From positions 1-64,000 of the IMG/VR virus record IMGVR_UViG_3300018790_000468: DNA of 64,000 bases. One strand, 5' to 3'. The notes under the pieces were generated by a model that had not been told where the DNA came from, ran no database searches, and saw nothing but the letters and a program-made list of their open reading frames with translations. Below are positions 54,917 through 61,741 of this stretch, in pieces. The position numbers were made by a program, and so were the translations under genes. Within the stretch, counting starts at the first letter, position 1. Each line of letters opens with the position of its first letter. This DNA comes from a virus.

Positions 54917-55450
54917 ATGTACAGAGATGATATTAACAATTTAAATAATGCCTTCTTAAAGGTAATAAATGAAGGTGTAGCAGATTTAGGACCTCAGGCA
55001 GACTCACAGCAGGGTTTGTCACCAGTGATACCCACCATAATCAAGGGCAAGCAAGAGGAGTGTGAGGATTGTGGGTGCGATGGCAGCTCTACAGCTGCAT
55101 CAGTCAATCCACCGGATGCTGATGAAATTGAAATGGCCAGGGGTGAGCTACACAACACCATTCGCCATGCCATTAGTTTGTATGCAAAACTCAAAACAAC
55201 CAACAATCTTGAGGCTTGGGTGCGCGCAAAAATAACAAAAGCTGCAGATTATTTGAACTCTGTGAAACATTACATGGACACTGATGAAGTGCAGAGTGAG
55301 CAAAATGAAGAACAGGAATTGTTCAATGCTCTTGATCAAGGTTCAACAGATATCATGCACAAACTTTCCAGCATACTTGCACGTGAAAGCAAGGAAAATT
55401 TAGAAAAAATCTTGTTTGAAGTGGTGCAGTTGATTGAAAAGAAAACTTAA
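54917..55450 (+). CDS. Acidic helical protein of unknown function (177 aa)
   Basis: Starts MYRDDINNLNNAFLKVINEGVADLG. The ATG at 54917 is chosen over one 24 bases earlier because CATAAATA lies exactly 5 bases before it. A CEDCGCDG cysteine cluster near residue 50 may bind metal. The C-terminal two thirds are acidic helices. Not recognised. The N-terminal N-N-A-F-x-x-V-I-N-E-G has some likeness to capsid-targeting ends. Stop overlaps the convergent cytidylyltransferase-like gene. Confidence 0.5.
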   Translation: MYRDDINNLNNAFLKVINEGVADLGPQADSQQGLSPVIPTIIKGKQEECEDCGCDGSSTAASVNPPDADEIEMARGELHNTIRHAISLYAKLKTTNNLEAWVRAKITKAADYLNSVKHYMDTDEVQSEQNEEQELFNALDQGSTDIMHKLSSILARESKENLEKILFEVVQLIEKKT

Positions 55451-56235
55451 TACATCATTCGACCAACTGTCAAACCGCCATCCACCTGGTAGGGCGGGTT
55501 GGTGAGTTTGTTACCAAATGCCTTGTCTGTATCTTTCATCAATTCTTTGCCCAGAAAGCTGTTCACTTCATTCTCTTCGCTGCTGTAGCTTGCAAGATGC
55601 TTGTCAAAGATTTTCTTAATCTTGTCATGATTGCTGGTGTACATCTTCTTAATTAAATTCATCTTCTGATTGTCAGTGAGCGTGCTATACATCTTGCGCA
55701 ATTCAGATGCACTCTCAATATCCTTGCCAAAGATGTTGCTACCAAATTTAATTGCTGGAAATGTGTATATGTAGCCATGCTTGGAAAATGGTTCCATGTT
55801 TGCAACAGAATAATCCTGAAAATATGATGCAGTACCATCCTTCTTGATGCGTGTGAACAATGACTGCCTGGTGGGGTCTTGCTTCTCTTTGCTACTCACT
55901 GCAAATACAGCCTTATCTTTATCAGGATTATATTTCTTGAGAATCTCCTCTGATCTGAATGGTGACTTCACTTCAATAATTTTATTCGGGTCTATGCCTG
56001 TGGATGATATTATGAGCTTCTTCTCTTGAGCTGTGAATGGTCTCTCCTCTGTGTAGCCTGTTATGGCTATGTAGGTATCTGCATCTGGAAATGTATGTTG
56101 TATGTTATCGAAAATGCTTTTATGGCCCAAATGAAAAGGATGAAAGCCACCTGGAAAAATTACTACTGTCTTGCCCGTACTCTCTACAATAAAATGCTTG
56201 TGAACAATGCTCTCTACCAATGCATCGAATTTCAT
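55447..56235 (-). CDS. Nucleotidyltransferase (cytidylyltransferase/NMNAT-like) with capsid-targeting-like N-terminus
   Basis: 262 residues. After MKFDALVESIVHKHFIVES comes VVIFPGGFHPFHLGHKSIFDN, the His-X-Gly-His nucleotidyltransferase motif, then FGKDIESASELRK in the place of the ISS-x-x-R block. Family members move CMP or AMP to phospho-compounds, for example in NAD or phospholipid-type synthesis. The N-terminus fits a T4-type head-targeting signal with an early V-E/L-V-E cut site, so the enzyme might be packed in the head and injected. Overlaps the next gene by 4 bases. Confidence 0.62.
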   Translation of the reverse strand: MKFDALVESIVHKHFIVESTGKTVVIFPGGFHPFHLGHKSIFDNIQHTFPDADTYIAITGYTEERPFTAQEKKLIISSTGIDPNKIIEVKSPFRSEEILKKYNPDKDKAVFAVSSKEKQDPTRQSLFTRIKKDGTASYFQDYSVANMEPFSKHGYIYTFPAIKFGSNIFGKDIESASELRKMYSTLTDNQKMNLIKKMYTSNHDKIKKIFDKHLASYSSEENEVNSFLGKELMKDTDKAFGNKLTNPPYQVDGGLTVGRMMY

Positions 56236-56558
56236 CTATTTAAATCTACATCCGGATCATATTTTCTCACCAGTGTGATGAGCTGTGTGAGTACTTCCTT
56301 GGCATTCTCCGGGTTAATGTCTGGCAGCTCAATGATGGTGTCTGTGTCTGTGGTGTCAGGCTTGATCACAAGAGCTTTCTTCAGCAACCTCACCAGCATT
56401 GTCTCACCTTCAGAAGTTAAAGGTGCAGCAGGTTGAGCAGCAACAGGTGCAGCTGCATCTGCAGGTGGCATGGCGGCATCTTGTGCAGGGGGCAATGCAG
56501 AGGCAGGCTCCTGTTCAAGTAGGTGCTGATATTTTTTCAGAGTTTCTAGAAATTTCAT
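56232..56558 (-). CDS. Small Ala/Pro-rich protein with capsid-targeting-like N-terminus (108 aa)
   Basis: MKFLETLKKYQHLLEQEPASALPPA, then an Ala-Pro linker, then a helical domain (ENAKEVLTQLITLVRKYDP). The LLEQ|EPAS area could be cut by the prohead protease. Not recognised by family. Overlaps the nucleotidyltransferase gene by 4 bases. Confidence 0.5.
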   Translation of the reverse strand: MKFLETLKKYQHLLEQEPASALPPAQDAAMPPADAAAPVAAQPAAPLTSEGETMLVRLLKKALVIKPDTTDTDTIIELPDINPENAKEVLTQLITLVRKYDPDVDLNR

Positions 56559-56561
56559 AAA

Positions 56562-57020
56562 TTAGGTTTGTATTTGACCTGCCACGCTTTTTATTTTTGA
56601 AGAAAGCTTCTTGAGAAGAACACCATAGGATCTTTCAATATCTTTCTGCGGATTATCAAAAGGATTCAGCCCACCCTTTGCCTGTCCACCTGCGAGGTTT
56701 TTTACCAACATTACATCACTGGCAGAAATTGAATTTTTACCTAGAATACTTGATGAATTTTCTGCATTCTCTTCACCGCCACCTGTGTCAGATGCATCTG
56801 CAACCTGGTTACCATCTTCATCCATATCAATAATGTTGTAGCCTGCAGCATGCTTGCGCATCATGCAATAACACTTTTTCTTGGAAGTGGGATGCTGATA
56901 TTTGTGTATCACATCAAATTCATCGGAAACATCTGCACAATTATCTGACTCCATGGCGCTAGCTTCACGCAGATCCAGATCTTCATATATAGAAGACAGC
57001 TTCACAAGGTACTTGCTCAC
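56562..57020 (-). CDS. Protein of unknown function (152 aa)
   Basis: GTG start, MSKYLVKLSSIYEDLDLREASAM. A CYCMMRK cysteine pair in the middle, then a Gly/Asn-rich linker and a basic helical end. The N-terminus again has the h-x-x-L-x-x-h-x-E pattern. An AATAAATA box sits exactly 5 bases before the GTG. Not recognised. Confidence 0.5.
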   Translation of the reverse strand: MSKYLVKLSSIYEDLDLREASAMESDNCADVSDEFDVIHKYQHPTSKKKCYCMMRKHAAGYNIIDMDEDGNQVADASDTGGGEENAENSSSILGKNSISASDVMLVKNLAGGQAKGGLNPFDNPQKDIERSYGVLLKKLSSKIKSVAGQIQT

Positions 57021-57025
57021 ATATG

Positions 57026-57033
57026 TATTTATT
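57026..57033 (-). promoter_or_regulatory. Late promoter box
   Basis: AATAAATA on the minus strand, 5 bases before the GTG at 57020. Confidence 0.55.
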
Positions 57034-57598
57034 ATCTCAGAAGCAGTTGTTTGGATTTTATTGCATTAAAGTACACATCAGATAAGAAGGTTAACCCATA
57101 CTTCTGTGTAAAAATGCGGATCTTACGGAAAGTATACTGCTCATAGCTGGTTCTATCAATAAGAGCTCTTATTCTGTACAGAATCTCCATTCCCCTGGCC
57201 TCATTCTTTTTTACCAGATACACAAAGGACTTGAATGTATGGCTTGTGATGAATATTCGCACAGGAAGCAATCTCATGACTTTGCGAAGCAACATTTCAA
57301 TGAACAGAGTCAGCTCTTCTTCAGCAATGTATTTGTTCAGATCAGTTTTGATCAGATTGCTTGTGCTGTAAAATACAACCACCTTCTCACTGCATCGCGC
57401 ATGCAGTATCTCCTCACACAATGCATGTATGATGCCGTGGTACAGCAGCTTCCTGATGTCTTTGTTTGCGAGTCTGATATCAGTTAATTTGTAGTCATTC
57501 AAGTGTGCAAAGAAATTGTGCAGAATTTTGTCATTGTAAATTTTTTCAAAATCAATAACATACAAGTTGTGTGTTGGTAGCAGTATGCTGTCTGACAT
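57032..57598 (-). CDS. Protein of unknown function (188 aa)
   Basis: Not recognised. LYVIDFEKIYNDKILHNFFAHLNDY at the start, then long helices (LTLFIEMLLRKVMRLLPVRIF) and a basic end. A TACAAT box lies 2 bases before the ATG, closer than the usual 6, so the first residues or the promoter call may be off. No clear family. Confidence 0.5.
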   Translation of the reverse strand: MSDSILLPTHNLYVIDFEKIYNDKILHNFFAHLNDYKLTDIRLANKDIRKLLYHGIIHALCEEILHARCSEKVVVFYSTSNLIKTDLNKYIAEEELTLFIEMLLRKVMRLLPVRIFITSHTFKSFVYLVKKNEARGMEILYRIRALIDRTSYEQYTFRKIRIFTQKYGLTFLSDVYFNAIKSKQLLLR

Positions 57599-57625
57599 GT
57601 ATTGTAGTATATGTGCGGTATGACA

Positions 57626-58051
57626 TTACTCAACAAATCGGTTCTTAAATTCTGTTGGTGGCGTGCCTATGCGTACATTTATTATGCCGTTGTAATAGTT
57701 GTCATTGAGCAGCACATCTCTGGCTATTTGTTCTTTTATTTCAAAATAAGCTAACTCCCATTTGGATCCACATGTGCGTAGAATTTTAAATTCAAACTGT
57801 TCTTTGCCAAGCTTCAGCATATCTGCATTCAATTCATTTGATGAGCTAGTATAGCCTCTCCAGCTTGATTCCTTGATTTCAATTCTATTTCTAGTCTTGC
57901 CCTTGAGCGGCTTTTTCTTGTGTCTGGATTTGCACTGCTTCTTGCCAATGTACTTCTTGTTGGTGCTTAGATTCGTTATTTCGTATATGAAGCCAAATGT
58001 TGTTTCATCAATAACAACACCATCTGCCAATAGCCAGTGTCCGGTGTCCAT
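57626..58051 (-). CDS. GIY-YIG nuclease-like protein
   Basis: 141 residues. FGFIYEITNLSTNKKYIGKKQ is the GIY-YIG core (Phe-Ile-Tyr ... Tyr-Ile-Gly), followed by a basic stretch (KSRHKKKPLKGKTRNRIEIKE) and SSWRGYTSSS (Arg and Tyr of the active site). T4-like phages carry such proteins as homing endonucleases (Seg) or recombination/restriction nucleases. With no intron nearby, a free-standing nuclease is likely. Confidence 0.7.
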   Translation of the reverse strand: MDTGHWLLADGVVIDETTFGFIYEITNLSTNKKYIGKKQCKSRHKKKPLKGKTRNRIEIKESSWRGYTSSSNELNADMLKLGKEQFEFKILRTCGSKWELAYFEIKEQIARDVLLNDNYYNGIINVRIGTPPTEFKNRFVE

Positions 58052-58079
58052 GTCTTACTTAATTTGCATGCATCAGAAA

Positions 58080-58349
58080 TCACATGCCTGTAAGAGGCCT
58101 GCGCATAACCACCATTTTCACCTTGCCCTTGCCTTTGCTCTTTCTTCCCTTAGCACCCAAAGCAACTGGCGACCGGTAATCGTCCTTGTTATATTCATCT
58201 TTACCGGGTGTGCCTGAGGGTATATCCTTCCAATCAGATGTTTGGAACGTTCCCAGAGATCCCCCGGAACCTGCTGTATTAGAAGCTGCAACTGTCATTG
58301 CACCTGCATCCTCTATGAGCTTGGCAAACAATATATCAAACATTTTCAC
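58080..58349 (-). CDS. Small protein that mimics the mature N-terminal arm of gp23
   Basis: 89 residues, GTG start (MKMFDILFAKLIEDAGAMTV) fixed by a TATAAATA box 6 bases upstream. L-I-E|D-A-G (about residue 13) fits the gp21 cut site. Residues 29-59 (GGSLGTFQTSDWKDIPSGTPG...DYRSP) share about half their positions with gp23 residues 85-116 (GGSIGTSQTGGWNSNPAGTPG...DYRLP). The C-terminus is very basic (GRKSKGKGKVKMVVMRRP). A small head or decoration protein processed like gp23 is the likely role. Confidence 0.6.
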   Translation of the reverse strand: MKMFDILFAKLIEDAGAMTVAASNTAGSGGSLGTFQTSDWKDIPSGTPGKDEYNKDDYRSPVALGAKGRKSKGKGKVKMVVMRRPLTGM

Positions 58350-58377
58350 TTTAATTATTTATAGTATACATTATAAT
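58350..58377 (+). promoter_or_regulatory. Early-type promoter of uvsY
   Basis: TTTAAT (58350-58355), 16-base spacer, TATAAT (58372-58377), 6 bases to the ATG at 58384. The divergent late box TATAAATA (58356-58363) lies inside its spacer. Confidence 0.5.
58356..58363 (-). promoter_or_regulatory. Late promoter box (exact consensus)
   Basis: TATAAATA on the minus strand, 6 bases before the GTG at 58349. Confidence 0.55.
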
Positions 58378-58383
58378 AAAGAT

Positions 58384-58782
58384 ATGGAATATAACATATC
58401 AAGCATATTAGCTGAGATAAAGCAAGATGTAACAGTGGATGAATTGAATCTACGAGAGGTGCAATTCCGGTTGCCAGCTATCAAGCACAAGTATGCAGGT
58501 CTTCTGATCAGATCCAAAATTGAGCTCAACAACAAGAAGAAAGAGCTTGATGAGCAGCGCAAGAATGCTGTGGAGCAAATAAAAGAAAAAAGCCCCATCA
58601 AATTGGCACCTAACACACTGTATGATACTGCAAGCGAACTGCCCAACCTCAAGAAAATACGCAGCGAAATTGAGGAAATGGAACTGCTAATAACATTGCT
58701 GGAGAAAACTGAGAAAACTCTGGCCTCCATGACATATGACATAAAGAACATTATAGAGATACAAAAGCTTGAAACTACATGA
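58384..58782 (+). CDS. uvsY: Recombination mediator (T4 UvsY-like)
   Basis: 132 residues, the size of T4 UvsY (137). Starts MEYNISSILAEIKQDVTVDELNL, which fits the L-x-x-E-I-x-x-D-x-x-I/V-D start of UvsY, then is almost wholly helical. The ATG at 58384 lies 6 bases after TATAAT and is preferred over an upstream frame extension. It directly overlaps uvsW (4 bases), the same order as in T4. UvsY loads the UvsX recombinase on gp32-coated ssDNA. Confidence 0.72.
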   Translation: MEYNISSILAEIKQDVTVDELNLREVQFRLPAIKHKYAGLLIRSKIELNNKKKELDEQRKNAVEQIKEKSPIKLAPNTLYDTASELPNLKKIRSEIEEMELLITLLEKTEKTLASMTYDIKNIIEIQKLETT

Positions 58783-60242
58783 TAAAGATTGATCTGGATG
58801 GTAAAAAGAACAAAGCTACTCTCACCGGGCTTTACTTTGATGAAATAAGAGAGAATTTCTCTGTTAAGAACAAAGCTGCCGTATTCCTGAAGCGGTACGC
58901 CCGTTACATACCATCGCGCATTTACAGTATTACACCTACCGGCAGATTTGATCCATGCCTGACACTAGAACTACAGAAATTTTTTCTTGAAAAACAATAT
59001 GCCTGCACCATTGAAATTTCCGAAGACATAAAGAAGATAATTACACCATCTGTTTATTCATGGCAACAGAATGCAAATTTTTCTCCTGTGCCTTACAAGT
59101 TGAAGTTAGATTTGCGTGATTATCAGGAGGAGATAGTCAAACAGTGCCTAGCCTCAGGCAGAGGCACAGTGGTACTTGCAACTGCTGGTGGCAAGACTCT
59201 TGTAATGGCTTCACTGATATCATCTGTGTACCGTTTTCACAATAGCAAATTCAAATGTCTGCTTGTGGTGCCAGATCGCGGTCTTGTGGAACAAACATTC
59301 AATGATTTTGTTGAATATGGTGTACCCTTGTCATTCTCCAAGTGGACAGGTGATAACAAGCTGGACCTCACTTCAAATATTATAATCGCCAACCTAGGCA
59401 TACTGCATAGCAAGAATTCGAATTTGTCTTGGCTAGAAAATATTGACATGGTGGTAGTGGATGAAGTGCATAAGATTAGAAAAGGAAATGAAGTTAACAA
59501 GCTGCTAGCCCTGATCAAGACACCGCACAAATTTGGCTTCACTGGAACCTTGCCTGAGGAGAAAGAGGACCAGTGGAATATTATTGGAAAGATTGGACCA
59601 CTGTTGTATGAAAAGAATAGTTATGAACTACGAACTGAAAACTATGTAAGTAATGCAAGCATACAAATGCTCAATATTTTCTATCAGACTGTGCCCAAGC
59701 GCAACAGTGGTAACTTCACACCCACTGATTTCTACAGGAAAGAGCTCGATTTTATCATTGATAATAAATTCAGGAACATACTGCTGTCGAAAATTGTAAA
59801 CAAAGTTTCAAAGAACGTTCTCATCTTAATTGACTTCATCAAGCATGGTGAAATACTTGAAGCTACTCTCAAGGCAAGCTGCCCTGGCAAAAAGATATTT
59901 TTTATTCGCGGTGAAGTTGAAGTGGAAGAAAGAGAGAGAATTAAGAGCATCATTGAAGCAGACAATGATGTGGTTGTGGTTGCCATTTCCAAGATATTTT
60001 CTACTGGTATCAATGTCAAGAATTTACACTACATCGTATTTGCAGGCGGTGGCAAAGCTAAGATTAAAACTGTTCAATCTATTGGTAGAGGTTTACGCTT
60101 GCATATTAACAAGGATAAGCTTATAATATTTGATATATCAGATCAGCTGTATTACGGTATACAGCATACTAGCAAAAGAAAACAAATTTATGAAAAAGAA
60201 AAAATCCAATACAACACCACCGATATCTACGAAAAAGCCTAA
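58779..60242 (+). CDS. uvsW: UvsW-like DNA/RNA helicase
   Basis: 487 residues. Superfamily 2 motifs in order: LRDYQEEIV (Q-like), VVLATAGGKTLVMASL (I), CLLVVPDRGLVEQTF (Ia), VVVDEVHKI (II, DEVH), FTGTLPEE (III), and QSIGRGLRLH (VI). The N-terminal about 100 residues match the extra domain of UvsW. UvsW remodels forks and removes R-loops to switch from origin to recombination-dependent replication. Overlaps uvsY and is followed by gp55, whose start lies within its last codons. Confidence 0.88.
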   Translation: MIKIDLDGKKNKATLTGLYFDEIRENFSVKNKAAVFLKRYARYIPSRIYSITPTGRFDPCLTLELQKFFLEKQYACTIEISEDIKKIITPSVYSWQQNANFSPVPYKLKLDLRDYQEEIVKQCLASGRGTVVLATAGGKTLVMASLISSVYRFHNSKFKCLLVVPDRGLVEQTFNDFVEYGVPLSFSKWTGDNKLDLTSNIIIANLGILHSKNSNLSWLENIDMVVVDEVHKIRKGNEVNKLLALIKTPHKFGFTGTLPEEKEDQWNIIGKIGPLLYEKNSYELRTENYVSNASIQMLNIFYQTVPKRNSGNFTPTDFYRKELDFIIDNKFRNILLSKIVNKVSKNVLILIDFIKHGEILEATLKASCPGKKIFFIRGEVEVEERERIKSIIEADNDVVVVAISKIFSTGINVKNLHYIVFAGGGKAKIKTVQSIGRGLRLHINKDKLIIFDISDQLYYGIQHTSKRKQIYEKEKIQYNTTDIYEKA

Positions 60243-60696
60243 AAAAGATAAACCTTTTTATGTTAGTCCCAAGGAATTTGAGGCAGAGATTACTATCTAT
60301 TACAACACTGGCAACATGTCCATCAATCTGGGCGAATCAATTACCAAGATTGCCAATGGCTTGAGCTATGCCCCTAACTTTATCAACTACACTTACAAGG
60401 ATGACATGATTGGCGATGCAATTGTGAAGATGTTTTCTGCTTTAAAAAATAAGAAGTTCAGATTAAACAGCGGGTTCAGCCCCTTTTCTTACTTTACAAC
60501 AATTGCTTTCCATGCCTTCATCAACAGAATTAAAAAAGAAAAGAAGCACCATGCTGCAATCAATGATTACAGGGAAAAGGTGTACACTGATTTGATTCAT
60601 TCTTGCCCGGGCGGTGAACACATATACGTTAAACCAACTGACAACCCTCATACAGATGATGGTGAGAACGGTGTGTACAGTAATTTGAATGGTTAA
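60190..60696 (+). CDS. gp55: Late sigma factor (T4 gp55-like)
   Basis: 168 residues from the ATG giving MKKKKSNTTPPISTKKPKK. The core YKDDMIGDAIVKMFSALKNKKFRLNSGFSPFSYFTTIAFHAFINRIKKEKKHH matches T4 gp55, the sigma-70 region-2-like late factor, which binds TATAAATA -10 boxes on host RNA polymerase. Its presence explains the late boxes in this window. It overlaps uvsW by 53 bases and gp47 by 8 bases. The frame is open upstream but the ATG is the first sensible start. Confidence 0.85.
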   Translation: MKKKKSNTTPPISTKKPKKDKPFYVSPKEFEAEITIYYNTGNMSINLGESITKIANGLSYAPNFINYTYKDDMIGDAIVKMFSALKNKKFRLNSGFSPFSYFTTIAFHAFINRIKKEKKHHAAINDYREKVYTDLIHSCPGGEHIYVKPTDNPHTDDGENGVYSNLNG

Positions 60697-61741
60697 GCTT
60701 AATAACAAGAAAATATGCTGCTTTTCTGATGTACATATTGGTGTACACCAGAATAATGTCTTTTGGTATAATGTTGCCCAAAAATTCTTTACTTGGGTAG
60801 CACAAGAACTCAAGAGTAGACAGATTGAAGATATCATCATTTGTGGTGATTTGTTTCACTACCGGGATGAAATCTCTGTGCACACCATTCACCTTGCATC
60901 ACAGCTCTTGGCAGAATTAAAAGACTTCAACATCATAATGCTGGTCGGTAATCATGATGCTTACTACAAGGACCGGTCTGATGTAAATTCTCTAACACCG
61001 TTTGCAGGATGGCCCAACATACGCGTCATTTCCCAAGCTACTTCGTCTTTTAATTTCAACAGAGAACTTTCTTTTATACCATGGGGCACAGATCCTAAGC
61101 TTCTGCCTGATAGTGAAGTGATGTTTGGCCACTTTGAAATTGAAACATTCAAGATGAACAGCCATAAAATATGTGAACGCGGCATCAAAGCATCACAATT
61201 ACTCGACAAGGCTAAACTTGTTATCTCAGGACATTTTCACCTCAAAGATGAACGCAAATATGCTGAAGGCACAATTCTCTATTTAGGAAGCCCTTACCAG
61301 ATGGATTTTGGTGATGTGGAGAGCCAAAAAGGTATCCACATATTGGACCTCAACACTTTAAAATATGAGTTTGTTGAGAATGATAACTACCCCAAGCATA
61401 AAAAAATTCTTTTATCAGATCTTATTAAAGAAGAGGGATTCACAGATAAAGTTAAAGATGAGTTTAAGGATAATATAGTTAAATTTATTGTTGATAAGAA
61501 TATTACTGCAGATGAGATTGATTTATTGCTTGAAAAATTATCCACGCTTAACCCCTTGTCAATTAATGTAGACTATGCTGTTAATTTCAATAAGTTTTCT
61601 GTGCAGAATGATCCAAACTGTGATTTGTCAGGGGTGAACATACCCAAGGCTATTGAAGAATTTGTAAACATGCTTGATGATATTAACAACAAGCAAGAGA
61701 TTATAGAGTATACAACAGAGTTGTTTAAAAGGGTCAAATGA
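60689..61741 (+). CDS. gp47: Recombination nuclease subunit (T4 gp47 / SbcD-like)
   Basis: 350 residues. Calcineurin-type phosphodiesterase motifs: CFSDVHIGVHQN, ICGDLFHYRDE, VGNHDAYYKD, and VISGHFHLKDER. With gp46 it forms the phage Mre11-Rad50-like nuclease that resects DNA ends and degrades host DNA. Start overlaps gp55 and its stop overlaps gp46 (ATGA). Confidence 0.9.
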   Translation: MVKLNNKKICCFSDVHIGVHQNNVFWYNVAQKFFTWVAQELKSRQIEDIIICGDLFHYRDEISVHTIHLASQLLAELKDFNIIMLVGNHDAYYKDRSDVNSLTPFAGWPNIRVISQATSSFNFNRELSFIPWGTDPKLLPDSEVMFGHFEIETFKMNSHKICERGIKASQLLDKAKLVISGHFHLKDERKYAEGTILYLGSPYQMDFGDVESQKGIHILDLNTLKYEFVENDNYPKHKKILLSDLIKEEGFTDKVKDEFKDNIVKFIVDKNITADEIDLLLEKLSTLNPLSINVDYAVNFNKFSVQNDPNCDLSGVNIPKAIEEFVNMLDDINNKQEIIEYTTELFKRVK

